A stretch of DNA of 64,000 nucleotides from Streptomyces sp. NRRL B-1140 (GCF_001280065.1 NZ_LGEA01000025.1:220941-284940), one strand, 5' to 3'. Shown: positions 25,580 through 35,263, counted from the stretch's first letter. A program made the numbers and translations. The notes: generated from the letters alone by a model not told the origin.

Positions 25580-26704
25580 GTGAGCACTTCTCAGCAGACC
25601 CGGACCGGCGTGACCCTCGACGTCGACCACAGCGACGCCGCCTACCGGACGTGGCTCAAGGAAGCCGTCCGCAGAGTCCAGGCCGACGCCAACCGCTCGG
25701 CAGACACCCATCTGCTCCAGTTCCCCCTGCCGGAGCGGTGGGGCATCGACCTGTACCTGAAGGACGAGTCGACCCACCCCACCGGCAGCCTCAAGCACCG
25801 TCTGGCCCGTTCCCTCTTCCTCTACGGCCTCTGCAACGGCTGGATCCGGCCGGACCGGCCCGTCATCGAGGCCTCCAGCGGCTCGACGGCCGTCTCCGAG
25901 GCGTACTTCGCGAAGCTGATCGGCGTGCCCTTCATCGCCGTCATGCCGCGCACGACGAGCGCCGAGAAGATCCGCCTCATCGAGTTCCACTCCGGCCGCT
26001 GTCACTTCGTGGACGACCCTCGCACGATGTACGCGGAGTCCGCCCGCCTCGCGGCCGAGACCGGCGGCCACTACATGGACCAGTTCACCTACGCCGAACG
26101 GGCCACGGACTGGCGCGGGAACAACAACATCGCCGAGTCCATCTTCCGCCAGCTGCGCCTGGAGCGGTTTCCCGAGCCGGCGTGGATCGTCGCCACGGCG
26201 GGCACCGGCGGCACCTCCGCGACCCTCGCGCGCTACGTCCACTACATGCAGTACGACACCCGCGTCTGCGTGGCCGACCCCGAGAACTCGTGCTTCTTCG
26301 AGGGCTGGACCACCGGCGATCCGGACGTCACCTGTGACTGCGGCTCCCGGATCGAGGGCATCGGCCGGCCCCGGATGGAACCGAGCTTCGTGCCCGGCGC
26401 GATCGACCGGATGATGAAGGTGCCCGACGCGGCCAGCGTCGCCGCCGTCCGGGCCCTGGAGCGCGCCATCGGCCGCAAGGCCGGCGGCTCGACCGGCACC
26501 GGGCTGTGGAGCGCGCTGAAGATCGTCGCCGAGATGGTGTCCGCCGGCCGGCAGGGCAGTGTCGTGACCCTGCTGTGCGACCCGGGGGACCGCTACCTCG
26601 ACAAGTACTACTCGGATGCCTGGCTGGCCGCTCAGGGGCTGGACATCCAGCCGTACACGGCCGCCATCGACTCACTCCTGGAGACGGGCGTCTGGCCCGA
26701 CTGA
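25580..26704 (+). CDS. PLP-dependent cysteine-synthase-family enzyme
   Basis: 374 residues, fold-type II PLP enzyme. The PLP lysine is Lys72 in [10 protein letters not shown], the substrate/PLP loop is [11 protein letters not shown] and the phosphate-binding glycine loop is [11 protein letters not shown]. It resembles actinobacterial cysteine synthase/cystathionine beta-synthase homologues that are longer than CysK and carry a Cys pair (CDCGSR). Likely makes or breaks cysteine; the true substrate is not fixed by sequence. GTG start with TTAGGAG upstream. The upstream Cys-containing frame may regulate it. Confidence 0.9.
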   Translation: MSTSQQTRTGVTLDVDHSDAAYRTWLKEAVRRVQADANRSADTHLLQFPLPERWGIDLYLKDESTHPTGSLKHRLARSLFLYGLCNGWIRPDRPVIEASSGSTAVSEAYFAKLIGVPFIAVMPRTTSAEKIRLIEFHSGRCHFVDDPRTMYAESARLAAETGGHYMDQFTYAERATDWRGNNNIAESIFRQLRLERFPEPAWIVATAGTGGTSATLARYVHYMQYDTRVCVADPENSCFFEGWTTGDPDVTCDCGSRIEGIGRPRMEPSFVPGAIDRMMKVPDAASVAAVRALERAIGRKAGGSTGTGLWSALKIVAEMVSAGRQGSVVTLLCDPGDRYLDKYYSDAWLAAQGLDIQPYTAAIDSLLETGVWPD

Positions 26705-26715
26705 GCCCTGGCCCT

Positions 26716-26732
26716 CGGCCGCACGGCGGCCG
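26716..26732. terminator. hairpin between convergent genes
   Basis: CGGCCGC-ACG-GCGGCCG, a perfect 7-bp stem between the cysteine-synthase-like gene and the convergent DeoR gene. Confidence 0.5.
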
Positions 26733-26785
26733 GACCCCCGAGGGGAGCGGGTGACGCGCACTGCGCCACCCCGGCTGAAGAGCCG

Positions 26786-27616
26786 TCAGATGTCCTCGGC
26801 GTCCTCGGGCTCCCCGGCCACCACCAGCCGCCGCAGATGGTCCGCGACCACCCCGCGCGCCTCTTCCGGCAGGCCGGCGTCCGTCACGAGCGTGTCGACC
26901 CGCTCCAGCGCGGCGAACGAACTCAGGCCCACCTTGCCCCACTTGGTGTGGTCCGCGACCACGACCACGCGGCGGGCCGACTGCACGAGCCGCCGGTTCG
27001 TCTCGGCCTCCGCGAGGTTCGGCGTCGACAGCCCGGCCTCGACCGATATGCCGTGCACGCCGAGGAACAGCAGGTCGAAGTGGAGTGCCGCGATCGCCTG
27101 GTCGGCGACCGGCCCCACCAACGAGTCGGAGGGCGTGCGCACCCCGCCCGTCAGCACGACCGTGGCCGCGCCCTGCCTAGGGCCCGAGGTGCGCTGCGCC
27201 GCGTGGAACACATCCGCGACCCGCACCGAGTTGGTGACCACCGTGAGGTCCGGTACGTCCTGCAGCTGGTGCGCCAGCGCGAACGTCGTCGTACCGCCCG
27301 ACAGGGCGATCGCCGCGCCCGGCGCGACCAGTTTGGCCGCGGCGCGTGCGATGTCCTCCTTGGCGGTGAGCTCCAGACCGGACTTCGCCTCGAAGCCCGG
27401 TTCGTGCGTACTCGCCTCGACCACCGGCACCGCGCCGCCGTGCACCTTCTCCAGCACGCCCTGGCGGGCGAGCGCGTCGAGGTCACGGCGGACCGTCATG
27501 TCCGACACGCCCAGCTTGCGGGTCAGCTCGTTGACCCGGACGCCGCCCCGGCGGCGGACCTCGTCGAGGATCAGGGATCGCCGCTGCTCCGCGAGGAGGT
27601 TCTGATTCTCGCTCAC
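26786..27616 (-). CDS. DeoR/GlpR-family transcriptional regulator
   Basis: 276 residues. The winged helix at residues about 8-62 contains VRVNELTRKLGVSDMTVRRD; the C-terminal DeoRC sensor has LSGGTTTFALA and LFLGVHGIS. GTG start at 27616. A sugar-phosphate responsive repressor by family. Target not evident: the divergent neighbour is a large membrane hydrolase-like gene and an inverted repeat lies between them. Confidence 0.92.
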   Translation of the reverse strand: MSENQNLLAEQRRSLILDEVRRRGGVRVNELTRKLGVSDMTVRRDLDALARQGVLEKVHGGAVPVVEASTHEPGFEAKSGLELTAKEDIARAAAKLVAPGAAIALSGGTTTFALAHQLQDVPDLTVVTNSVRVADVFHAAQRTSGPRQGAATVVLTGGVRTPSDSLVGPVADQAIAALHFDLLFLGVHGISVEAGLSTPNLAEAETNRRLVQSARRVVVVADHTKWGKVGLSSFAALERVDTLVTDAGLPEEARGVVADHLRRLVVAGEPEDAEDI

Positions 27617-27698
27617 GTACGCTCCGGTCCTTTCGCCTCAATGCCGTCGACACGCCCCGCACATACCGGCCCCTACCAGGACATTCTTCCCGGCCGTG

Positions 27699-27723
27699 AT
27701 GCGAGGACGCCCCATCCTCGCAT
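27699..27723. promoter_or_regulatory. 9-bp inverted repeat in a divergent intergenic region
   Basis: ATGCGAGGA (27699-27707) and TCCTCGCAT (27715-27723) flank 7 nt. It lies 83 nt from the DeoR start and is a candidate operator. Confidence 0.5.
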
Positions 27724-27909
27724 GTCGGGGGGCGGACGGTGCCACCGACCGCTCGCCGCGCCCGTGCCACCCGCCCGCCCGTCTGCTCGCTCCGCTTCAT
27801 CACAGATCGGTGAGATTCCGTGACAGGGGGTGTGCCGCGCCGCGGAAGGGGAGATCCTTGTGCCGGCACGGACAGAGCCGACGGCGTGTCACGGGGGAAG
27901 TGCGAATCA

Positions 27910-30318
27910 GTGGAACGCGCGCAGGAAGAGGCGTCGAACGGCGGACCGGACGGTCCCGCCACGCGGCGCGGCGAGGGCGGACCCGCCCTTGAGCTCCTGG
28001 TCCACGGCGTGGGCGGCACCACGCCGCAGGAGATGCTCAACGATCCGCGGACGGTGCGGATCACCGGCGACCACACCGCGGCCGTCTTCCGGCGCGCCGA
28101 CGACGTCCACGCCGAGCACGGCTCCGGCGGGCGGCGCCGCGAGGGGCCGGTGCCCGAGGCCTACGTGTGGTGCAACCTCACCTCCGGCAACGGCACCCGC
28201 GCGCTGTGGCTGTTGCTGCTGCCGTTCATGGTCGTCAACCTGGCCCACTGGATGCGCCCCGCCGCCCATGGCCGCCGCCGGACCGTGCGGCTGTACGGCC
28301 TGCTGGTGCGACTCGCGGCGCTCACCCTGACCGTGCTGCTCGTCGCGGCCGCCTGCGAGGTCGCCCTCGACCTCGCGGCCTGGCAGTGCGCGGGCACCGC
28401 CGCGTGCGCCGACCGCCACTCCTGGCTGGGCTTCCTCTCACCCACCGTCTCGGACGGCGGCTGGTGGAGCGCCCCCGGGCGCCGTCTCGCCCTGGCCGCC
28501 GCCGCGCCCACCGCCCTGACCGTGCTGCTGTGGTACCTGTCCCGGCGCACCTGGAGCGACTACGAGTCCCAGCAGCCCATCGAGAGTGCCCCCGGGCCCG
28601 AAGCGGACGGCGGCCCCACGGCCCTCGGCCGTCCCGGGTTCTGGTACGGGCGCCGGCTGGTGGCCCGGCTGCGCGCCGCGCACACCGCCGCCGGTCTGAT
28701 CACCGTCGCGGCCGCCGTCGGCAGCGCCGCCGCCCGCCACGACCGCCGCCCCGGCGGCCCCGCAGTGCTCGGCACCCTGGGGCTGCTCCTGGAAGCGTCC
28801 CTCGCCCTCTGTGCGGTCGCCGTGGTGTGGGTGGTGTGCCGCCGCGGCCGCAGCGAGAGACGGCTGGACCGGAAACTCGACGAGGGCTTCGTGCGGCGCC
28901 TGCCGCTCGCCGCGCTCGCGCTGCTCGCCCTCACCGTGGTGTACGCCGGGTGGGAGCGCCCGGGGTGGACGTCGGAGGGCCGGCTGCCGGGTGACACGAC
29001 CTTCGGAGGGATCGCCCTGGTCCAGGGCCTGCTCGTGATCGTCCTCGGGATCGTCGCCCACGCCCTGCACCGCACCGACCCCGACCGCCGGGCGGTGCTG
29101 CGAGGCCTGGGCGGACCCGCGGTCGCGATGCTGGCCTGCGCGCTCGGCGGCGTGATGTCCGGCGGCGTCTCCCAGCGGGTGTCCGACTGGCTGGACGGCA
29201 CCAGGGCGTCGATCGAGGGCCCGCCGGTGCTGCTGACCTGGCAGGCGTCCGTGATCCCGCCGCTGCTCGTCGTCCTGCTGGGGCTCTTCGGCTGGCTGGC
29301 CCATCGCGCCTGGCGGCTCGCCCGAGCCGAGCGCACCGCCGTGGCACTCGACTACCCGGACGAGCACCAGGACCGGGCCCGCACCCGCCGTATCGCCAAC
29401 ACCCGTGCGATGGCCTCGCTCACCGACCGGGGGCCCCGCGTCGTCGCCGTCACCTCCGGCATCACCCTGCTGCTCGGCGCCGGAGCCCTCGTGGGCGCCC
29501 TGGCCACCGACGAGACCCCGGGCGAGGCCGCCCAGGGCGCCCACCCCGTCGTCCACGGCGCCGCCGAGACCTCCCAGGCCCTCGGCTCCTGGCTGATCGG
29601 CCTCGGCTTCGTGCTCTTCGTCACCTGGGGCCGGCGCGCCTACAAGGACCCCGCGGCCCGCCGCACGATCGGCATCCTGTGGGACGTCGGCACCTTCTGG
29701 CCACGCGCCTCCCACCCCTTCGCCCCGCCCTGCTACGCCGAGCGCGCGGTGCCCGACCTGACCTGGCGGATGGCGACCTGGACCCGCGTCACCGGCGGGC
29801 GGCTGGTCATCTCCGGGCACTCGCAGGGCAGCGTCCTCGCAGCCGCCGCGGCCTGGCAACTCGCCCCGTCCGCCCGCAAACGCGTCGCGCTCCTGACCTA
29901 CGGCTCCCCGCTGGAGCGCCTCTACGGCCGGTGGTTCCCGGCCCACTTCGGGCCCGCCGCACTCGGCTCCCTGCACCGGGACGTCGACTGCTGGCGCAAC
30001 CTCTACCGGCTCACCGACCCCATCGGCGGCCCGATGCGCCTGCCGGGCGATCGCGGTACCCAGGTCGACCACGCCCCACTCATGGACCCCCTCGCCTACG
30101 GCCGCACCGATCTGCTGCCGTTGCCGGCGCCGATTCTCGGCCACTCCGACTACCAGGCGGACCCGGTGTTCGCCGAGGAACGCCGCGCCCTGCTCGCCCG
30201 GCTGCGGCCCGAGGCGCCCTCGGAGCTCCCGGCAACGCCTGCGGAGCCTGCGGGGGGCCGCTCGGAGCATCCGGAGGTGCCGTCGCCACGCCGCCGGCCC
30301 GAGCCGCCCGGCGCCTAG
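27910..30318 (+). CDS. large membrane protein with alpha/beta-hydrolase domain
   Basis: 802 residues. The N-terminus opens with a hydrolase-like strand, LELLVHGVGGTTPQEML, followed by about ten hydrophobic helices (residues roughly 100-590) and a C-terminal soluble part with GHSQGSVLAAAAA (the nucleophile elbow GxSxG, Ser at about 640) and a following HxxxD-like region. The fold appears to be an alpha/beta-hydrolase split by a large membrane insertion. Could be a lipase or esterase acting on lipids; not a named family. The GTG at 27910 has GGGGGAAG upstream; earlier in-frame starts exist. Convergent with the next gene (8 nt apart). Confidence 0.75.
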   Translation: MERAQEEASNGGPDGPATRRGEGGPALELLVHGVGGTTPQEMLNDPRTVRITGDHTAAVFRRADDVHAEHGSGGRRREGPVPEAYVWCNLTSGNGTRALWLLLLPFMVVNLAHWMRPAAHGRRRTVRLYGLLVRLAALTLTVLLVAAACEVALDLAAWQCAGTAACADRHSWLGFLSPTVSDGGWWSAPGRRLALAAAAPTALTVLLWYLSRRTWSDYESQQPIESAPGPEADGGPTALGRPGFWYGRRLVARLRAAHTAAGLITVAAAVGSAAARHDRRPGGPAVLGTLGLLLEASLALCAVAVVWVVCRRGRSERRLDRKLDEGFVRRLPLAALALLALTVVYAGWERPGWTSEGRLPGDTTFGGIALVQGLLVIVLGIVAHALHRTDPDRRAVLRGLGGPAVAMLACALGGVMSGGVSQRVSDWLDGTRASIEGPPVLLTWQASVIPPLLVVLLGLFGWLAHRAWRLARAERTAVALDYPDEHQDRARTRRIANTRAMASLTDRGPRVVAVTSGITLLLGAGALVGALATDETPGEAAQGAHPVVHGAAETSQALGSWLIGLGFVLFVTWGRRAYKDPAARRTIGILWDVGTFWPRASHPFAPPCYAERAVPDLTWRMATWTRVTGGRLVISGHSQGSVLAAAAAWQLAPSARKRVALLTYGSPLERLYGRWFPAHFGPAALGSLHRDVDCWRNLYRLTDPIGGPMRLPGDRGTQVDHAPLMDPLAYGRTDLLPLPAPILGHSDYQADPVFAEERRALLARLRPEAPSELPATPAEPAGGRSEHPEVPSPRRRPEPPGA

Positions 30319-30326
30319 GCGGATCG

Positions 30327-32765
30327 TCAGAGCAGCTCGGGCAGATCCTCGGCGAACAGCAGCGTCAGGTCGTCCTTGTTCGGCTCCGGGAGCTGGGCGA
30401 CCCGGCTCGCGTGCCGCTCGACCATCGCCTCGAACGTCTGCCGTGCGGTACGGCCGTTGCCGAACGCCGGGCCTTTGGGGAGCACCGTGAAGTACTTCCG
30501 CAGGGCCTCCGCAGCGCCCGGCGCGAGCCGGTACTCGTGCTCGTCGGCCTGCTGCTCCACGATCCGCAGCAAATCCTCGGGGCCGTAGTCGCTGAAGGTG
30601 ATGGTCCGTGAGAAGCGGGACGCCACGCCCGGGTTGACGGACAGGAAGCGCTCCATCTCGGCCGTGTAGCCCGCGACGATCACGACGACCGCGTCCCGGT
30701 GGTCCTCCATCAGCTTCACCAGCGTGTCGATGGCCTCCTTGCCGAAGTCACGGCCCGCGTCCTCCGGGGACAGCGCGTACGCCTCGTCGATGAACAGCAC
30801 GCCGCCGCGCGCCTTCTCGAATGCCTCCTGGGTGCGGATCGCCGTCGAGCCGATGTGCTCGCCGACCAGGTCGACCCGGGACACCTCCACGAGGTGGCCC
30901 TTCTCCAGCACGCCGAGGGAGGCGAGGATCTCGCCGTAGAGCCGGGCGACCGTCGTCTTGCCGGTGCCGGGGGAGCCGGTGAAGACCAGATGCCGCTTGA
31001 CCGAGGCCGCCTTCAGACCGGCCTGCTGACGGCGCCGGCCTACCTCGATCATGTCGGTCAGTGCCCGCACCTCCCGCTTGACGCTCTCCAGGCCCACCAG
31101 CGCGTCCAGTTCACCGAGGACGTCCTTGGAGGTCCGGGCCGGCTGCTCGGGCTCGGCGACCGGCGTCGGGGGCGCCTGCTCGGTGCGCGGTCCCGGGACC
31201 CCGCCCAGCAGGCCGGGGGAGTGGTTCACCGTCTGCACGGCCGTCTCCCGCGCCGCAGGCGCCCGCAGCCCCGCGCTCTCGTCGCTCGTGCAGTCCTCGA
31301 CGAGCGGGCCCGCCGCGCCGGAGGCCCCGTCGGCCCCGCTGTCCGCGAACTCGTACCCCCCGCGCGCGCACCGCTCCGTGCGGCACTTCCGCAGCGTCGT
31401 ACGGCTGCCGTCGATGACGTGGAAGCCGTAGCCGCCGCTGCCCGTCACCCGGCAGTTGAGGAAGCTTCCCCGGCCGCCGGCCGAGACATAGACACCGGCC
31501 TCCGCGGGGGAGTCGATCGTGCAGCGCTCCACGGTCGGGTCCGCGCCCTTGGTGACGATGACGCCGGTCTGGGTGCCGTCGACCGTGCAGCCGTTGAGTG
31601 TGCCGCCGCTGCCGTGGTCGCGGAACCAGGCGCCCGTCGCCGCCTCCCTGATCCTGCAGTCGTCGAGCTGCGCGGTCGCCCCGTCGCTCACCGACACGGC
31701 CGTGTTGCGCACCTGCGACAGGTCGGTGTCGACGACGTCCGCACGGGAACCGCGGTCCAGGACGAACAGGGCGTCCGGCACGTCGTGCACCCGGCAGGAG
31801 TCCAGTACGGCGGTGGCGCCGTCGCTGACCCACACCGCCGGGTAGTCGCCCGTGCTGTCGAAGATCTCGCACTGGTTGGCGTCCACCCGGGTGCCCGGGT
31901 CCCACACCGACAGGCCGTTGCGCCCGAACTGCCGCACCGTGGTGCGGGTCAGGGTGAGAACGGAACGGGAACGCAGGTCGACCGCGTTCTCCGGGATGTC
32001 GTGGATACGGCAGTCGGCGAGGGTCAGCACCGCGTCGGTGTCGAGCGTGACGCCGTCGGACGTCGTGCGGTGCACATCGCAGTCGGTGAGGTGCGCGGTG
32101 GCCCGGCCGGTGATCTGCACACCGCTGCCCCTCACTTCGTACACCTCGCAGCCGACGGCCTCCAGCGCCGAGTTCTCCCCGGTCGCCGACAGGCCCGAGC
32201 CCGAGGTGTGGTGCACCCGGCAGCGCTCCAGACGCGGGTGGGCGCCGCCGCGCACCGCCACCCCCGCCTGGCCGGCCGCGACGATCTCGCACTCCTCGAA
32301 GACCCCGCCCGCGCCGTCGACCACGGCGATGCCGATGCCCGCAGGGTTGTCGACCGCGCAGCGCCGCACCGTGGGCCGGGCGCTGCCACGCACCTCGATC
32401 CCGGCCGCGGACCGCGTCACGACCCGCACGTCCCGCAGCTCCGGGGTGCCCTCCTCCACCAGCACGGCGGGGGCGGCCGCGTCCTGGCCCTCCACGTGCA
32501 GGTCCTGCACCACGGCCGAGGCACGTACGGTCAGCGGCACGCCGTCCACGGGCGCGATCCGCACCGAGCCGGGGGAGCCCTCGGGACCACGCAGGGTCAC
32601 CGCGCGCTGCAGGACGAGGTTCTCCCGGTAGGTGCCGGGCGCGACGGTGAGGACGTCTCCGTCGGCCGCGGCCTCCAGGGCGGCGGCGAGCGATGCGTAC
32701 TCACCCGTGCGGCGCCGCCACCGCGACGTGCCGGTGTGCGTCACCTGGACCGTGCCCTGTGCCAT
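30327..32765 (-). CDS. right-handed beta-helix protein fused to AAA+ ATPase
   Basis: 812 residues. Residues about 20-500 are a right-handed parallel beta-helix built of degenerate repeats of about 23 residues (motifs such as LDDCRIREA, LDSCRVHDV, LTDCDVHRT). After a Pro-rich linker (about 525-545) comes an AAA+ domain of the CbxX/CfqX/SpoVK type, as in EccA of type VII secretion: Walker A GSPGTGKTT (597-605), Walker B GGVLFIDEAYAL (654-665), arginine finger region ASRFSR (715-720) and sensor GNGRTAR (769-775). All ATPase residues look intact. Function is unknown; the helix could bind a polysaccharide or protein partner. No secretion signal. Confidence 0.9.
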   Translation of the reverse strand: MAQGTVQVTHTGTSRWRRRTGEYASLAAALEAAADGDVLTVAPGTYRENLVLQRAVTLRGPEGSPGSVRIAPVDGVPLTVRASAVVQDLHVEGQDAAAPAVLVEEGTPELRDVRVVTRSAAGIEVRGSARPTVRRCAVDNPAGIGIAVVDGAGGVFEECEIVAAGQAGVAVRGGAHPRLERCRVHHTSGSGLSATGENSALEAVGCEVYEVRGSGVQITGRATAHLTDCDVHRTTSDGVTLDTDAVLTLADCRIHDIPENAVDLRSRSVLTLTRTTVRQFGRNGLSVWDPGTRVDANQCEIFDSTGDYPAVWVSDGATAVLDSCRVHDVPDALFVLDRGSRADVVDTDLSQVRNTAVSVSDGATAQLDDCRIREAATGAWFRDHGSGGTLNGCTVDGTQTGVIVTKGADPTVERCTIDSPAEAGVYVSAGGRGSFLNCRVTGSGGYGFHVIDGSRTTLRKCRTERCARGGYEFADSGADGASGAAGPLVEDCTSDESAGLRAPAARETAVQTVNHSPGLLGGVPGPRTEQAPPTPVAEPEQPARTSKDVLGELDALVGLESVKREVRALTDMIEVGRRRQQAGLKAASVKRHLVFTGSPGTGKTTVARLYGEILASLGVLEKGHLVEVSRVDLVGEHIGSTAIRTQEAFEKARGGVLFIDEAYALSPEDAGRDFGKEAIDTLVKLMEDHRDAVVVIVAGYTAEMERFLSVNPGVASRFSRTITFSDYGPEDLLRIVEQQADEHEYRLAPGAAEALRKYFTVLPKGPAFGNGRTARQTFEAMVERHASRVAQLPEPNKDDLTLLFAEDLPELL

Positions 32766-32993
32766 GGTGTAGCCGTGCCCCCACCTCGGTCGTACTGATG
32801 GCTCGTCCGCCGTCGGGACGTTCCGGCCGGGGTCGCGACCGCGACCGAGCCCGGCCCTCGGGGCCTGGGCGCGCACGCGGCGTCGACACCGGCGCGTCCC
32901 TGAGGCTCGCTCGCGCGCGGGTTGTGCCGAACGGTTCGGCCGGACCACCGTAGCGTGCGCGCGGGTGGTGGGTTGACCAGAGCGGGAAGGCCG

Positions 32994-33599
32994 TCAGCTG
33001 CCGGTGCCCGTCCTGCCCCAGTCGGGGCCCGCCCGGTCCCATGCCTGGTCCCAACGGGCGTACCGGCGGCGGGCCATGCGCCAGACGATCAGCCGTCTGC
33101 CGCCCTCGATGAGACCGGCCGTCGCCAGGGCCGCGCCGAAGCCGGCGAGGACCGCGTGCGTCGAGGCGGTCGCGGAGTCGAGCGGGCGGGGCACCATCCG
33201 GCCGTGCCGGTCGGTCCATATCCGGAACGTGTCGCCCTGCTGCGGGTCCTTGAGGCTCGCCAGGGCGGGGCCCTGGTGCGCGGTGCCGTCCGGCGCGGTC
33301 CAGTCGGCGAGGACGCGGTTGCGCAGATCCCGGCCCGACGAGGTCTCGGGGTCGGAGTCCAGCGGGGAGCGGTCCAGCTTGCGGACCACTGTGGCGGTCA
33401 CCGGATGCCGCGCCTCGTGCTGGGCCCGCACCGAGCGCTGCAGCGCGTCCTGAGCCGACCCCCCGACGAGTGAGCCGGCCACCGGCGAGACCAGCAGGAT
33501 CAGCAGCAGGGAGGCCAGCGCCACCCATGCCTCGGCCAGGTCGGTCGCGCGGCAGAGTGGATTGCGCCGCCAGCGCCAGAGTCCGCTGATCGCTCGCAC
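32994..33599 (-). CDS. Rv1733c-like membrane protein
   Basis: 201 residues with two hydrophobic helices, one near residue 25-50 and one near 150-170, and an intervening extracellular-like domain (TWTDRHGRMV). The opening WRWRRNPLCRATDLAEAWVA is characteristic of the actinobacterial Rv1733c family. I chose the GTG at 33599 because AAGGGGG lies 7 nt upstream; GTG at 33608 is also possible. Function unknown. Confidence 0.82.
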   Translation of the reverse strand: MRAISGLWRWRRNPLCRATDLAEAWVALASLLLILLVSPVAGSLVGGSAQDALQRSVRAQHEARHPVTATVVRKLDRSPLDSDPETSSGRDLRNRVLADWTAPDGTAHQGPALASLKDPQQGDTFRIWTDRHGRMVPRPLDSATASTHAVLAGFGAALATAGLIEGGRRLIVWRMARRRYARWDQAWDRAGPDWGRTGTGS

Positions 33600-33763
33600 C
33601 GCCTGCACCCCCTTCCCGCTCCGTGATACTCCCCGGCGGAGCCGTCCACGCACGGACCCGGCGAAGAGAGAGCGACATCACCTCTCCGCAGGGCCTCTCA
33701 CGAAACTCTCACACAAGCCCGAACGCCCGGGCCGGCGGCACGGTTCCCGCTCCGCTCGAAGAG

Positions 33764-34591
33764 CTATTCGAGAATCGTGAGCGGGTCCCCGACCCGGATC
33801 GTGCCGCGGGACAGCGGCACGAGGTTCTGGCCGAAGACCAGCTTGCCGTCGAGCCGGCGGTGCGATCCCAGGCTGAACAGGGGCTCGTGGCCCCGCTCGC
33901 CGGTGTCCTGGTCCGTGGTGGTCACCACGCACCGGCCGCAGGTCTTGGCCACGCGGAACGGCACGTCCCCGATGGCCAGGCGCGACCAGCCGTCCTCGGC
34001 CCACGCCGGGGTCCCCGTCACGACCACGTTCGGCCGGAAGCGGTTCATGGGCAGCGGGCCCTCGCCCGCGTGCTCGCCCTGTGCGATCAGGGAGTTGAGG
34101 GCGTCGAGAGAGGCGGTCGTGGTGAGCAGCAGCGGAAAGCCGTCGGCGAAGGAGACGGTCTCACCGGCCCGCGCGTACTCCGGGTCGATGGGCCTGCGCG
34201 TGGCCGGATCGTCCAGGTGCACAAGGCGCACCCCGATGCCGAGGTGGGAACTGCACCAGGTGTGTACGGCCTCGTCCTCGGCCGGGACCGCCTCGACCTT
34301 GTCGCGGAAGATCTCCACCGGCACGGTGGCCGAGGGCCGGGGTACGGGCACGGTCAGCGGCGGCATGCCCGGCGCGGACAGGCGCAGGCCGCCGCCGGGC
34401 AGCAGCTCGGCGGCGACGAGCGCGAGTCGTGGCTGCCGGCGTTGCGTGACGACCTTTCCCCCGTGGTCGATCAGCACCCAACGCCGGTCTCCGGCCAGCC
34501 CCCAGGGCTCCACGTCGGCCTGCCGGGGCGAAAGGCCCCGGGCCGCCTTGACCGGATGGACGTGAATCGAGTGCAGGTGAGCGTTCCCCAT
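33764..34591 (-). CDS. MOSC domain protein (YcbX-like)
   Basis: 275 residues. An N-terminal beta-barrel domain (IHVHPVKAARGLSPRQADV) is followed by a MOSC domain with the conserved cysteine in KTCGRCVVTTTDQ (about residue 220). Such proteins bind molybdenum cofactor or use its sulfur and often reduce N-hydroxylated compounds with a partner. The ATG at 34591 has GGGGAA upstream. It follows the DUF6643 gene by 43 nt on the same strand. Confidence 0.9.
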   Translation of the reverse strand: MGNAHLHSIHVHPVKAARGLSPRQADVEPWGLAGDRRWVLIDHGGKVVTQRRQPRLALVAAELLPGGGLRLSAPGMPPLTVPVPRPSATVPVEIFRDKVEAVPAEDEAVHTWCSSHLGIGVRLVHLDDPATRRPIDPEYARAGETVSFADGFPLLLTTTASLDALNSLIAQGEHAGEGPLPMNRFRPNVVVTGTPAWAEDGWSRLAIGDVPFRVAKTCGRCVVTTTDQDTGERGHEPLFSLGSHRRLDGKLVFGQNLVPLSRGTIRVGDPLTILE

Positions 34592-34634
34592 GGGGCCATC
34601 GTGCCAGTCGGCACGGGCAGCCCCGGGGTCCGGC

Positions 34635-35069
34635 TCAGTACCCGCGGTACTGCTGGCTGTTGTACGGGTCCTGGTAGGGAGCCGGGGCCGGCCGGGGAGC
34701 CGCGGGGCGCATCGCCTCGTAGCCCGCGGGGGCCGCCGGACGCGGCTGCTGCGGCTGGGGGCCGGGGTAGCCACGCGGAGCGGTGGCCTGCTGCGGGATG
34801 TACGCGGCGGGCGCCTGCTGCAGCGGGGCGGGCTGCTGCGCCTGCGGATAGCCGTAGGCGGGCTGGGAGGGGGCTGCCGGAAGAGCGGGCAGCGCCGACG
34901 GGAGGGCGGGCAGGTTGCCGCCCGGCATCGGCATGTCGTACTGGGCGGGGACCCGGATCGGGGCGATCTGCGGGGTACCCCGCTCGGCGACGAGCCTGTC
35001 GTAGATCGGGGTGTCCGGGAAGGAGGCGGAGTAGTAGCCGCCGCCATAGGTGGAGCGGGGGGAGGTCAT
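34635..35069 (-). CDS. DUF6643-like Pro/Gln-rich protein
   Basis: 144 residues. A short N-terminal block (STYGGGYYSASFPDTPIYDR, then GTPQIAPIRVP) is conserved in Streptomyces; the remaining two thirds is Pro/Ala/Gln/Tyr-rich and probably disordered. No signal peptide. Function unknown. The ATG lacks a ribosome-binding site and a TAACTT box lies 7 nt upstream, so it may be leaderless. Divergent from the TerD-TerA gene. Confidence 0.78.
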   Translation of the reverse strand: MTSPRSTYGGGYYSASFPDTPIYDRLVAERGTPQIAPIRVPAQYDMPMPGGNLPALPSALPALPAAPSQPAYGYPQAQQPAPLQQAPAAYIPQQATAPRGYPGPQPQQPRPAAPAGYEAMRPAAPRPAPAPYQDPYNSQQYRGY

Positions 35070-35076
35070 GCCACAT

Positions 35077-35082
35077 AAGTTA
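35077..35082 (-). promoter_or_regulatory. leaderless -10 box of the DUF6643 gene
   Basis: TAACTT on the minus strand exactly 7 nt before the ATG, no Shine-Dalgarno. The -35 is not recognisable. Confidence 0.4.
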
Positions 35083-35084
35083 AG

Positions 35085-35103
35085 CCAACGATGTGCTCGT
35101 TGG
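35085..35103. promoter_or_regulatory. inverted repeat at the DUF6643 promoter
   Basis: CCAACGA-TGTGC-TCGTTGG, a perfect 7-bp dyad directly upstream of the putative -10 box. Candidate operator. Confidence 0.45.
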
Positions 35104-35243
35104 GGAGACCGATAAGAGGGTTGTTTTCCGTGTCCGCGGTGACCCGGGATCCCCAATGCGAGCGAACTCGCCAAAAAGGGGCGGCGAACGAGGTCTTGAT
35201 CGTGTAAAGGCCGAGTTCCGGGCGGGTTACCGGCGGTCGGACG

Positions 35244-35263
35244 CCGGCCCCCGCGGGGGCCGG
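35244..35263. repeat. 20-bp perfect palindrome upstream of terD-like gene
   Basis: A perfect 20-bp palindrome of G and C only, centred at 35253/35254, about 100 nt before the TerD-TerA start. It could form a hairpin in the leader RNA of that gene. Confidence 0.5.
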
